Assembly: GCA_937922795.1 (NCBI GenBank)
Contig: CALAJK010000030.1
Location: forward strand, 1-35,508
Origin: an uncultured Anaerolineae bacterium
GTDB taxonomy: Bacteria > Chloroflexota > Anaerolineae > Aggregatilineales > Phototrophicaceae
DNA length: 35,508 nucleotides
Reading direction: 5' to 3'
Part shown: positions 9,001 through 15,362 of the stretch, one piece after another
Layout of the letters: each line of letters opens with the position of its first letter
How positions within the stretch are numbered: the stretch's first letter is position 1
Notes under the pieces: model-generated
Databases searched by the model: none
What the model was told of the DNA's origin: nothing
What the model saw: only the letters and a program-made list of their open reading frames with translations
Made by a program: the position numbers and the translations under genes

Positions 9001-11613
9001 GCCGCTCACGCCGGTGATGGACAGTGTGGGATTCGCTGTCAAGACGATAAACTGGTGGCTGGGCGTGCCGCTCCCGCGCCCGCCATACGGCAGCGCGCCG
9101 GTCAGCGACATGGTCAGATCGACATTGGGCGCGGTAGTGTCCCAATCGTTCCAGCTCACGTTGACGCGATCGCCCGGCTGCGCGGTGATCTGGATATTGG
9201 TCGTGCCGCCGCCGTAGGTGAAGCTGACGTAGCGGCCGAAGTTATTGCCGGCGCTGACGATCACCAGCCGGCCAGCGTTCCGAGCGTTTTGGATGTTGGT
9301 GTACAGGCTGACTGCATCTGGGTTGCTGCCGCCCGTGCCGTCGCCTGGGCTGACATTCGCGCCCAGATCCATCGTGATCAGGATGATGTGGTTGCCGGCG
9401 CTGCTGGCAGCGGAGACCCGGTTCGCCAACTGAGAAGCGGTCTCTGCCCGGTACAGCGTCAGCCGCGCGTTGGGCGCTAGATCACACAGCACCTGTGCCA
9501 CCTTCGTGCCGTGATTGCTGGAGCCCACCCCACTGAGACTGGGGGCATTGTTGACGGTGCGGCTGGGCAGGCAGGTAGTCGGCAGCTCCGCTGCCGGGAT
9601 CGTCGCGATGTCGGCGAAGCCAGTGTCGATGACGGCGATATTGGTGCCGCCGCCGGTGAAGCCGGCCAGATGCCAGTCATTCACCCCCAAGATATCGTAG
9701 CCTTCCGTCGGCGTCCCCGAATAGCTGGCGATGCTCTGGCTCGTGGGCGCGCCCGCCGAACTGGTCGAGGTGGCCAGCACGGCGAAGCGCATCCCCGCCA
9801 CCTGCGGCGCGTTGGCCAGCGGCAGCCGCGCCTCGACGCTGGTGTCATAGGTGTAATCCGCCGCGCCGCCGACCTGTGTCACCAGCGCCGCCAGCGTCGC
9901 GCCATCGGCGCCGTCGCTGGCCCAGATCGTGACTAGAACCCGGCCTTCGTCATCTAGCGGCAGAAAATAAGACCGCGCCAGGCTGAGCGCCCCGGCCTCG
10001 TCGCCGCTCAGATAGCGGTTGAGGATGGCGTCCATGCCGCCCGGCAGCCGGGCGATCTCGGCATCGCTGAGGGTGAACAGCGCCGGCGTGGGCGCAGCCG
10101 CAGCCAGCGCCTCAATCGGCGTCAGATCAAATACCCGAACATCATCCAGCATGAGCGTCCCAGCGGCCAGCAGCGCCAGCTGCCCAGCCGCCAACGCATC
10201 CGCCTGCTCGACCGTCAGCTCAGGAACACCGTTGACCGAGACGACCAGCGCCCCGCCTCGCGCCTCCAGCGCCAGCGTGTGCCAGGTGTTCAGCGCCCGC
10301 GCCGCCGGCAGGCTGGCGATAGGCGCAGCGCCTTCCCCATCATTGCGGAGCAGCGCCGCCTGCGCAGCAGACAGTGACAGCCCATAGCCGCGCCCGTCAA
10401 GCGTGCGGAAGGGCAGGTTCAGCCCGCCATCCGCCAGCAGCATCACCCGCGCCTCTAGCCGGAAATCGCCCAGCACCAGCGTCTCCGCCGGCAGCAGGCT
10501 CCCGCCAGCCGGGAGCAGCAGCGCGTGGTTGTTCCCCGCTTCGACCACGATGCTGGCATCAGCGCTCGGCAGCCAGCCGGTCGGCTCACCCTCAAAGTCG
10601 GCACTCAAGACCAACACGCCCTCCGGCTCCGGCTCGGAAGCGGGTGGTTCGACTGGCGCAGGAGCAACGGCCGGTTCATCGGTCACGATCGGCGCGGGCG
10701 TCGGCAGTTCGGGCGTGAGCGGCGGCTCGGTCGGGAGGACAGTAGGCAGCGCCGCCGTATCCGGCATCCGGATCAGTATCTGGTCGAAGCTCACGGCGCC
10801 GGCGCTGCTCGAACCCGTCTCCAGCGCCACCCAGCCGGGCGGCAGCGGCGCGACATCCTCGGTCACGATGACTGGGACGCCATCTACGCTGGCCGTCAGC
10901 GACCCGCCCGCCATCTGCACATTGACGGTACGCCAGGGCGGCAGGGCGTCCGCTGGCAGTTCAGGCACGGCTGGCCCCTGCGCCAACAGAGTATCATGCC
11001 GCCACAACGAAACACTGCCGTTCATGTCTAACGTCAGCGCGTAGCGGCCTGCTTCCCCCGCGCGCAGGGCGACCACAGCTTGACCCCCTGGCGCGACGCG
11101 CACGCGCACAGACAGCGCCAGATCGCCCAGCGTCAGACCATCTATCACCGCCGTCTCGCTGGGAGCCGAAGCCGTCAGCAGCCAGTTATCCCCTTCAACG
11201 GCAAGCTGCCAGCCTGGGCTGAGCTGCCATCCGGACGCGTCGCCATCTTGGAAATCGTCCAGGAAGATGACGTCTGCGGGGAGCGGCGTGGGCGCAGCCG
11301 TCGGGGCTTCGGTCACGACAGGCGCAGGAGTCGCCGGTTCCTCAGTGGGATCAACCGGCGTATCCGTTGGCGTCTCAGTCGCCGGCTCATCAGTCGGCGC
11401 GGCTGGCGCGTCCGTCGGCGGCTCAACTAGCGGCGCAGTCTCATCAGCGAGCGCAGGCGGCGCAGCGGGCGTCTCGGTCGGCCCGAACAGCGGCTGCGGC
11501 TCGTCTTGAGCGAGCAGGCCGGCGGCCGGCACGACGGCGTTGACCACCAGGGACAACACGGTCACCCAGGCGACCAAGCGGCTTACAAATGATTGGCGCT
11601 GTACGGAGTTCAT
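1..11613 (-). CDS. Giant secreted subtilisin-like (S8) protease with lectin, beta-helix and jelly-roll repeats (3' end outside window)
   Basis: One frame is open from the ATG at 11613 to the window edge (3871 codons, no stop), so the C-terminus is missing. A GGGAGGG ribosome site lies 5 nt before the ATG. Residues 1-35 look like a signal peptide ending GLLA, followed by a Pro/Thr/Glu-rich linker. Two concanavalin/LamG-like domains lie near 116-280 and 332-500, then a possible propeptide. The S8 triad is visible: D663 in AVIDTGF, H701 in SNHGTKV and S1000 in FSGTSAA, with N790 (SAGNN) as the oxyanion residue. Residues about 1130-1535 read as a right-handed parallel beta-helix with NN-rich turns, ending in DIGAYE at 1530. 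Two Ig/cadherin-like segments follow, then jelly-roll modules to the edge. It is probably an extracellular, surface-attached protease that binds glycans or matrix. The protease call is firm; substrate and anchor are unknown. Confidence 0.93.
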   Translation of the reverse strand, partial: MNSVQRQSFVSRLVAWVTVLSLVVNAVVPAAGLLAQDEPQPLFGPTETPAAPPALADETAPLVEPPTDAPAAPTDEPATETPTDTPVDPTEEPATPAPVVTEAPTAAPTPLPADVIFLDDFQDGDASGWQLSPGWQLAVEGDNWLLTASAPSETAVIDGLTLGDLALSVRVRVAPGGQAVVALRAGEAGRYALTLDMNGSVSLWRHDTLLAQGPAVPELPADALPPWRTVNVQMAGGSLTASVDGVPVIVTEDVAPLPPGWVALETGSSSAGAVSFDQILIRMPDTAALPTVLPTEPPLTPELPTPAPIVTDEPAVAPAPVEPPASEPEPEGVLVLSADFEGEPTGWLPSADASIVVEAGNNHALLLPAGGSLLPAETLVLGDFRLEARVMLLADGGLNLPFRTLDGRGYGLSLSAAQAALLRNDGEGAAPIASLPAARALNTWHTLALEARGGALVVSVNGVPELTVEQADALAAGQLALLAAGTLMLDDVRVFDLTPIEALAAAAPTPALFTLSDAEIARLPGGMDAILNRYLSGDEAGALSLARSYFLPLDDEGRVLVTIWASDGADGATLAALVTQVGGAADYTYDTSVEARLPLANAPQVAGMRFAVLATSTSSAGAPTSQSIASYSGTPTEGYDILGVNDWHLAGFTGGGTNIAVIDTGFADIATIPAAELPTTCLPSRTVNNAPSLSGVGSSNHGTKVAQVLCDLAPNARLTLYRAETASQLANRVSAASSAGNHIILITMDLGANVSPGDGTGGSNPDAVSLYTNIQNARNAGRLVIVSAGNNFGRYVSFTYGGGTTNIQITAQPGDRVNVSWNDWDTTAPNVDLTMSLTGALPYGGRGSGTPSHQFIVLTANPTLSITGVSGVASVYVQVQVTGAGEVGTPTGGTISNVNTTSSLGRPADSPHALTVGAVCARQQLANVSNPTEKLTYPLLEDSSRGPIFSAGGGAPSAGPFATRTAFKPDLVGPSNVTTTYAVADPNSCASDGTVFSGTSAAAANVAAMAALIRSNNTAFLSPYVGTPQGLINYMQAHSLDLYLGALPDGYDMAHGAGLAMLGSPRPEAALTAAAADVNPMCRYVNPYSEPNFTASNYGTFANPFVHVAPAINAAGAGGCVILFPGEYVSGIGITSALPQQVRVQSYDSAANGGRLSVSTPDSIFWVNNTYKGVAGIAIEGNNPVIDGLVFRSANPLQPGALNVQFDRPNAVTVYDASLTPGAIIQNSVFTGFRGRPPVIIGGNAENVTVQGSTFSSNDSRGGAAITISSSTAILVQRNTFTGNNSTELGADISEPVVQITESVVNLYNNRFVANGARSALRVRNTGDPVGEGAGAKEIQVFGNLFQDNTGAGPLIHLRPSRRFYFVNNTVVGNTGMDDPVYGLIIARGDSDGNNGDGGWEIHNNLFYSNSPTAGIISDIAIVTTCKRIGVPGSDDGAQYNWYAFSGDISGECQNSLGPTVNGNVTLDPKPITDPNSQFVGPTVSPNDPYQLKGVSTAGVDAGNQSLLTAAMLASGDLLGRPRVENGQIDIGAYEFVTVRGQDGDLNFAEDALSVNYNLSVTGGFPPYTYQIITPPAIYDVNPGNLCGGQPLKVNAATGQVTYCPPKNYYTIGAPTAAQASFTYRVVDAGGNISPAPNTITLRGTGAADPALTQPLTQRVQVGAATAPAPTVIQFRIRPYVSFDDNFLFSEDGGPEDTLGAGGAPAQNQTPGADYPYTYSYVSGSLSGDYVALGIGEGDITTALAAASNPVTNSLVTLNANGGTTGTFSFQYTVGSSSVQHTVEVTVRGSLPYTGLHDDTSFVFDYTGSGWTPIYSEPNINNTLHRTTTSGDRADFSFVGTGFALYMQASSAGGWWELQVDGLPLTWDGRQTATRGSLICRTSSTTGVKSSTTDFSKFISGRGTTAYIVSCARLRAGEAHMVSIINREARQLNVDAIGILTDSTVLLPGKHYVNESQVLPLFFGWTLFSDRNAANGSAVSTTNTNIADVQFSFKGSGLAIGTTLERNRTTGQGAQYRICVAPEAVPTNTVCQDFNNAVGAGTSPVWGVFRPFFGFDPSVEHIATLDVLSIPAGARLVIDSIVVLDAAPTAALPFGTTEDDVRGPIITLGGRDDSWLLDTNNARASNGSLTTIARGVNNAGPFISFRVPAAADAIYWFRQPGSADSQQVLVCVNRARGDAPGDQAKHCIQRDLRAANSNPLVIRRSDFASATWGPAWRWAGESVDTHFVEIFSLVNQPFNLDSIQVINSARALDPSYYEQNVAGLQYFDQAYNLIMPYPGAACPTTNVTPPTFCEPRANTRYSNNTQINVNKALAGMAFRFTGTGFAPSFTSDAASGPVKVCWLRDGAVPPAAIDSTLIQNVVNTGRCLTFDNNSRSAIYRASRSILGLQPGTYTAVVQHAGADRVYNAALRRYEGHTMQFDALEIFGVNWDGLAPVTLQDPPVRVETSYANRLADNRFQYFGAGWRSVTGAAARSYSGQNYDQARAVGAGVVLRTNGGDILRIYRDVRAGYAPLQVCWMPEDDFDPFQCAILRNDGGTGVSAPFQVQLSSSGAHVVSITALTNGIFNLDAVELLSSAQPLTAGVYPESDPRLIYTPVADAVNGWRDVFGSNYLDRSAYQTTTANAQVQFRFTGTGFSLFTLFEPAAGSLIIEVDGMVTGNDYQVVNTTSANSRVYYGMAHSVTGLPFDTYTVTVRQPDAKRFTVDGVEIYGDYPAAAMPLGIFDDTAVDASGRPYLRFGPGNAAWTTRSGSAASAYLNQTHRLTNHIGAQVNFAVDDANAITLHHSGSTTTSVQVCASLTIPPYTRTCLPPQSLAPNKNTTFVFNPTTPGDYFVSVTNLTAGVNFYVDAIGVHDTSGAGALKAGVYQENHPQLAPRFGAGWLPAAASAGATDGLARATNTASGSQTLEFTFTGTGFSIVLAESTATSPQYSLCVEVASNSGSCDTMPLTTLTNAATSAARAPFALTYVGFSPGTYTVRLANADPGPTFTRPLVVDRVDILNGVPEQIGSAVTGNVENTDRRIVYFPYFSFNEALAAAASGGSQHLGSMRGSVAYFELNGFAGTNIEYVRQTLAAYGLVNVCSAAIGTNSAVCTTPAVINNAAAPLGFRQSALPAPAVGAGTRWVFLRNADGKPMPVDFVRPVFTTTPVLTAGFYEDDHPGLDFSSGAFTETPVAGASGGTVRLTTTVNDALRFEFNGTGFAAFFTLDPRADAVRICWRAGLGWTVAQTQDTVNGAVCRTYDNESSAVRYQAARTIAGLLQGNYTASVQMLPDNNSPLPHTPANTPITMQIDAVQIFNDAPLANVLNTPGQRYETSFANRAADGRFLYYGNGWRSVSGTSARAYSGQNYDTISNVIGAGVVFRTNNANAIILYRDMRPGHAPLEVCAAPAAAPTQWFCTPVANTATTGSQQPVRVFLNNPSVPGSGPGQSDDTAEHIVSIMTVGAGPVFLDAVEVVNTTQALSPGLYEDVHPALGYDADWVEVYSPNYSGRRARQTNVVNAQLAFRITGATGFEVGMVQDVFGGDVEVCYADNAAFTGQACYIYTNQATRANFLSSRVVAGLTAGNYWVRVRNVDDGVPPRDPRYAPARLVVDYVRVLGEALPPIVTQPGLYNEDARDGSGQPYLGLVPAERWSAFTGTAARGYSGGSYVGVVDNARRISSTYAGPAAVLRLQVPAGGATVILYTGPAASTNTLQLLVCANRVAGPSGTDCTVITNLNTANQVVLNGANLPALGSAAADVRLTFRALTPGFFRIDGFQVVHGTMLTPGIYDDFLVSNGGLLDSTGPAAWATGQKNARAYGGTQARSPLSTAGRGAKLAFTFNGTGFSLLTQVATTGVDFRVCYRRATGRGNFPTHSDPLNQDGDLQAGDVIC
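1440..1690 (-). repeat. Duplicated module segment, copy 1 (partner at 4040-4290)
   Basis: This segment reads in frame as a type-2 module with the signature ARAYSGQNYD and YRDMRPGHAPLEVC. It aligns in both DNA and protein with 4040-4290 at an offset of about 2601 nt (867 codons). The two copies are clearly closer to each other than to other modules of the array, which points to a more recent internal duplication. Confidence 0.7.
4040..4290 (-). repeat. Duplicated module segment, copy 2 (partner at 1440-1690)
   Basis: It reads in frame with ARSYSGQNYD and YRDVRAGYAPLQVC, matching copy 1 almost residue for residue over this stretch. The preceding segment with W-R-S-V and E-T-S-Y-A-N-R is shared too. 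Offset from copy 1 is about 2601 nt. Confidence 0.7.
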
Positions 11614-11657
11614 GGCTGCCCTCCCTGAAAACGTGACATGTCTGGCAATGACTCGCA

Positions 11658-11679
11658 GACCGGCCGGAAACCGCCGGTC
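11658..11679 (-). other. Hairpin in the leader of the giant protease gene
   Basis: GACCGGC at 11658-11664 pairs with GCCGGTC at 11673-11679 across an 8-nt loop. It lies 45 nt upstream of the ATG at 11613, in the 193-nt gap after the DUF2344 gene. No T-run follows on the minus strand, so it does not look like an intrinsic terminator. It could be a leader structure or a remnant stem with no function. Confidence 0.35.
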
Positions 11680-11806
11680 AATCGTTGATGTCCTGGGAAA
11701 CTTCCGACCAACATTGACATAGTCTTGAAATATGATCTATGCCTTAACTACCGATCAAGTCTCCAGAACGTTACGGGCGAGTTGTGAAAAAACTGTCAGG
11801 ATCTGC

Positions 11807-12475
11807 TCACTCAGTGTCAGCCAGGTGCAGCTTGAAGCGGTGGACTGAGACCGGCTGCTCGGCCAGTCCCAATTCGGCTAGCAGTTCATCTGGCCGCATA
11901 TTCCCCTGGTCGCCCACCGCCAGGTGCGCGATCAGATCGCCCTGATCGTCGAGGTAGAGGTCATAAATCAACGGCCGCAGATCAACCGCTACCGGACGCC
12001 CTTTGCGCTCGCGCTGGGCGTCCACGGACTCGGCCGACAGCAGCGACTGCACCCGTTCCCGAAGCCCATCGCGGTCTACGGCTTCTGGATCGAGGAAACG
12101 AATACGATACTCGGCGCTGCGCACGCGGGTTTGCAGCGCTGGGCTGCGGACAGGCACTTCAACGATGGCCATGATGCGCAGGCCAGGCGGGCTGACCGCC
12201 TGCAGCCGTTCGGCCAAACCGTCCAGGGCGATCGGCTCCCGCAGCGCCACATCCAGAATTTCACACTCGCTGGAGATGCCCAGCGGCAGCGCCGATGCCA
12301 GTTGCAGCCGCGGGCGCGGATTGAACCCAGCCGAATACAGGATTGGCAGGCCAGCGCGGCGCAGCACCCGCTCCCACAGTTTGGCCACGTCGAGGTTGCT
12401 GGTGTAGCGCAGCGCGTCAAACTTGCCGAAAGTGATGTGCAGCCGCTGTTTGACCGGCGTGTTGTCCGGGATCAT
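11807..12475 (-). CDS. TIGR03936 / DUF2344 radical-SAM-linked protein
   Basis: The 222-residue product begins with QRLHITFGKFDALRYTSNLD and carries AGFNPRPRLQLASALPLGI. Both stretches are hallmarks of the DUF2344 (radical SAM-linked) family. In most genomes this protein is encoded next to, or fused to, a B12-binding radical SAM protein of the TIGR03960 type. Its reaction is not established; a role in RNA or ribosome-related modification has been suspected from context in other genomes. Here it starts 10 nt after the stop of the PfkB-type kinase gene and no radical SAM gene is in the window. Family assignment is firm; function is unknown. Confidence 0.85.
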   Translation of the reverse strand: MIPDNTPVKQRLHITFGKFDALRYTSNLDVAKLWERVLRRAGLPILYSAGFNPRPRLQLASALPLGISSECEILDVALREPIALDGLAERLQAVSPPGLRIMAIVEVPVRSPALQTRVRSAEYRIRFLDPEAVDRDGLRERVQSLLSAESVDAQRERKGRPVAVDLRPLIYDLYLDDQGDLIAHLAVGDQGNMRPDELLAELGLAEQPVSVHRFKLHLADTE

Positions 12476-12485
12476 GGGCGAGAGC

Positions 12486-13454
12486 TCAGCCTTCTTGGCC
12501 GGGCAGCGCCGCGGCTTGCGCCTGCCGGGCTGCGATTCGATCCAACCAGATCGCCAGTTCAGCGCGAGTAGGCGCTGCCGTCGCCCCGCCGACCGCCGTC
12601 ACCGACAGGCCGCCGCAGATATTGCCGTACAGCAAACAGCGTTCTAATGGCGCGCGTTCCACGATATAACCATACAGGAAACCGGCGTTGAAGCAGTCGC
12701 CTGCGCCGGTCGTGTCAACGGCCGGCCCGACGCATACCGCCGGCGCATGCAGCACTTCGCCGCCGCGCCGCCCCACCCAGGCGCCGTTCGCTCCGTCCTT
12801 GATAACGACCAGGGGCGTTAGCTCCAGCAAACGCGCCAGCACATGCCGCATATCCGTCGTCTCGGCGATGATTTGGGCTTCGCGGGCATTGGGCATGAAT
12901 ATATCGACCAGCCGCACCGCCTCACGACAGGCCTGAGGGTCTTTGAGGTGCGGCCCGTCCTGACAGTCCGATGACACTGTCGTCCCTTTTTGTCGCGCTG
13001 CCGTCGTCAGCAGTTCCATCGCTGCCCCAGGCATCAAACTGCCCAGATGCAAATGCGCGAAATGACATCGCTCCATGCTGGCCAGCCAGTGATCATCTCG
13101 GTCGGGCACTTGGGGATCGGCGTAGGTCACGAACGCCCGCTCGCCCTCCAATGGGATCGACGTCGTCACCCGGCGGTAAGGGTGCGGCAGACTCCGCGCC
13201 AGCGTCAGATCGATGCCTTCGCGAACGGCCAGATCGCGCACGAACTGGCTGTAAGCGTCATCGCCAAAACAAGCCGGCCAGCCTACCTTCGCCCCTAACC
13301 GCGTCAGCGCCGCCGCCGTGATGAACATTGCGCCGCCAGTCGTCGTCAAATCGGACGCGTAAACTTCACGTCCTAACTCCGGGAATTCTGGCATTCCGGT
13401 GAAGATCTGGTCGAAGAAATACTCGCCCAACAACAGGATGTCACATTGCAGCAT
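12486..13454 (-). CDS. PfkB-family carbohydrate kinase
   Basis: The 322-residue product has the ribokinase/PfkB fold signatures: an N-terminal substrate-binding region with TTGGAMFITAAALTRLG, and the C-terminal signature DTTGAGDCFNAGF with the catalytic base D253. It should phosphorylate a sugar or sugar-like compound with ATP in the cytoplasm. The gene lies about 100 nt after the ABC permease gene on the same strand, so the natural reading is that it phosphorylates the sugar imported by that transporter. The substrate cannot be read from sequence; fructose, ribose, 2-keto-3-deoxygluconate or a nucleoside are all possible. Confidence 0.9.
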   Translation of the reverse strand: MLQCDILLLGEYFFDQIFTGMPEFPELGREVYASDLTTTGGAMFITAAALTRLGAKVGWPACFGDDAYSQFVRDLAVREGIDLTLARSLPHPYRRVTTSIPLEGERAFVTYADPQVPDRDDHWLASMERCHFAHLHLGSLMPGAAMELLTTAARQKGTTVSSDCQDGPHLKDPQACREAVRLVDIFMPNAREAQIIAETTDMRHVLARLLELTPLVVIKDGANGAWVGRRGGEVLHAPAVCVGPAVDTTGAGDCFNAGFLYGYIVERAPLERCLLYGNICGGLSVTAVGGATAAPTRAELAIWLDRIAARQAQAAALPGQEG

Positions 13455-13556
13455 ACGCGCTTCCTAACGGGCTGCGGCTGGGCATGACAGCCCGCCGCCC
13501 GAACGCCAAGCTCATTGTACACGAGAATCGAGACGGTATGCCTTGAAGGACAGCGC

Positions 13557-14396
13557 CTAGGACTTGAGAGCCCCGGCGATCATGCCCTGAATGAACTGCC
13601 GCTGGAAGAAGATATAGACCACCAGCACCGGCAGCAGCACCATGACCGACGCCGCCGCCATCACCGGCACATCGGTGGCATAGCGCCCGCGCAGCAGCGC
13701 CAGTCCGACGGGCAGCGTGCGCAGATCGCCGGACGCCATCACCAGCACTAGGAAGAACTCATTCCACGTCCACATGAACAGCAGCACGACCAGCGACAGT
13801 ATCGCCGGGCGTGATAGGGGAAACAACACACGCCACAGCACATCCCAGGTCGTGCATCCATCTACCACGGCCGCGTCCACCAGTTCAGTCGGCAGGTTCT
13901 TGAAATTGGCACGCATCCAGAACGTGCCAAATGCAAAGCTGAGCGCCACCTGCGGCAGGATCAGCGCCCAATAGGTGTTGCGCAGTCCCAGATCGCCCAT
14001 GATCTGCCAGAGGGGGATGATGACCGCCTCAAACGGCACCATCAACCCTAGCAGGATGATCAGCAGCAGCAGGCTGTCGCCTGGGAAGCGATACATGCCG
14101 AAGGCGAAACCGGACAGCGTCGCCAGGATGGTTGAAATGACGACGACCGGCACGACGACCAGCACGCTGCTCTGGAAGTAGGCGGCGAAGCGCGCCCCCT
14201 CCCAGGCGGCGACGAAGTTCTCCCAGCGCCAGGCTTTCGGCAGCGCGAACGGGCTGTTGGCCAGCTCAGCCGTCGTCTTGAACGCGGTCAGCACAATGCC
14301 CACAAAAGGCATGACCGCAATGAACAGGAACACGCCCAGCAGCGCATACGTCAGCGCCGTCCGCTGGCCTGCGGGGCTAAACCGTGATCGCCGCAT
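13557..14396 (-). CDS. Sugar ABC transporter permease (MalG/UgpE type)
   Basis: An inner-membrane protein with about six hydrophobic segments. It carries the EAA loop typical of binding-protein-dependent permeases (ELVDAAVVDGCTTWDVLWRV followed by LFPLSRPAI), the contact site for the ATPase. I prefer the ATG at 14396 because a GAGATGAGG ribosome site stands 6 nt before it. An in-frame ATG at 14408 is the alternative. The gene overlaps the end of the preceding permease gene by 20 nt, a sign of translational coupling. It pairs with the upstream permease to form the transport channel. Confidence 0.9.
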   Translation of the reverse strand: MRRSRFSPAGQRTALTYALLGVFLFIAVMPFVGIVLTAFKTTAELANSPFALPKAWRWENFVAAWEGARFAAYFQSSVLVVVPVVVISTILATLSGFAFGMYRFPGDSLLLLIILLGLMVPFEAVIIPLWQIMGDLGLRNTYWALILPQVALSFAFGTFWMRANFKNLPTELVDAAVVDGCTTWDVLWRVLFPLSRPAILSLVVLLFMWTWNEFFLVLVMASGDLRTLPVGLALLRGRYATDVPVMAAASVMVLLPVLVVYIFFQRQFIQGMIAGALKS

Positions 14397-15354
14397 CACG
14401 CGCCTCATCTCGCGCCTGCAGCCGCAGCACGACGACCGACACCAGGACGATGATCAGCGTCATGACGACCGCGATGGCCGCGCCATAGCCGGCGCGGTTG
14501 CGGTTGAAGGTTTGCTGGTAAACCAGGATGCTGGTCACCAGGGTTTGCTTGCCCGGCCCGCCGCTGCGCGTCAGCACGAACACTAGGTCGAACACCCGCA
14601 GCGCGGCGATGAACGTCAGCACGAAGGCTACTAGAATCTGCTGGCGCAGTCCGGGCAGCGTCACATGTCGGAACTGCTGCCAGGCGTTCGCCCCGAACAC
14701 CCTGGCGGCGTCGTAGAGCTCCTCGTCGATAGACTGCGCGCCGGCGATGAACAACACCATGCACAGCCCATACTGCACCCACGAGCCAACCACACCTACC
14801 GCATACGGCGCGAAGGTGAAGTCCCCCAACCAGGGACGCGCCCACGCCGCCAGCCCGACCGCCCGCAGCAGTTCATTGATCGGACCATCCAGGGCGAACA
14901 GCCAGCGCCAGATGATGCCCACCACCACCGGGCTCATGACCTGCGGCAGGAACAGGCCGGTGCGGAAGATCACCAGGCCGCGCAGCCGCCCGCGCGTCAT
15001 CAGCGACGTCAGAAACAGGCCGAGCAGGATGGGGATCAGAGTGTAGAAGATGACGAAGAACGCGTTGTTGCCGATGGCTTTCCAGAAATCGGCGTCCCTT
15101 GTCAGCTCCACATAGTTGGCCAAACCGATGAAGGTCGGCGGGCTGAAACCAGTCCAGTCGAAGAAGCTGTAGCGAAACGTGCCGAAGATGGGGATGAGGA
15201 CGAACACGACATATACCGCCAAACCCGGCAGTAGAAACAGATAGGCCTGGTACGGACGGGCGAACGGCCGGCCGCCGCCCCGAAGCCGCGCGGCCAGCCG
15301 CGTTCCAAGCGTTGATGAGGCTGGCTTGAGGCCAGCCTCTGTTCCACCTGTCAT
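14377..15354 (-). CDS. Sugar ABC transporter permease (MalF/UgpA type)
   Basis: The 325-residue inner-membrane protein opens with a cytoplasmic, Arg-rich stretch, then a first membrane segment (YLFLLPGLAVYVVFVLIPIF) and the F-x-Y-S-F-F-D-W-T-G-F stretch typical of the UgpA/MalF class. The EAA loop reads DEELYDAARVFGANAWQQF followed by HVTLPGL. The gene begins 8 nt after the stop of the binding-protein gene and overlaps the next permease gene. Together the two permeases form the membrane pore of a carbohydrate importer (CUT1 type). Confidence 0.92.
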   Translation of the reverse strand: MTGGTEAGLKPASSTLGTRLAARLRGGGRPFARPYQAYLFLLPGLAVYVVFVLIPIFGTFRYSFFDWTGFSPPTFIGLANYVELTRDADFWKAIGNNAFFVIFYTLIPILLGLFLTSLMTRGRLRGLVIFRTGLFLPQVMSPVVVGIIWRWLFALDGPINELLRAVGLAAWARPWLGDFTFAPYAVGVVGSWVQYGLCMVLFIAGAQSIDEELYDAARVFGANAWQQFRHVTLPGLRQQILVAFVLTFIAALRVFDLVFVLTRSGGPGKQTLVTSILVYQQTFNRNRAGYGAAIAVVMTLIIVLVSVVVLRLQARDEARDAAITV

Positions 15355-15362
15355 CGTCGGCG

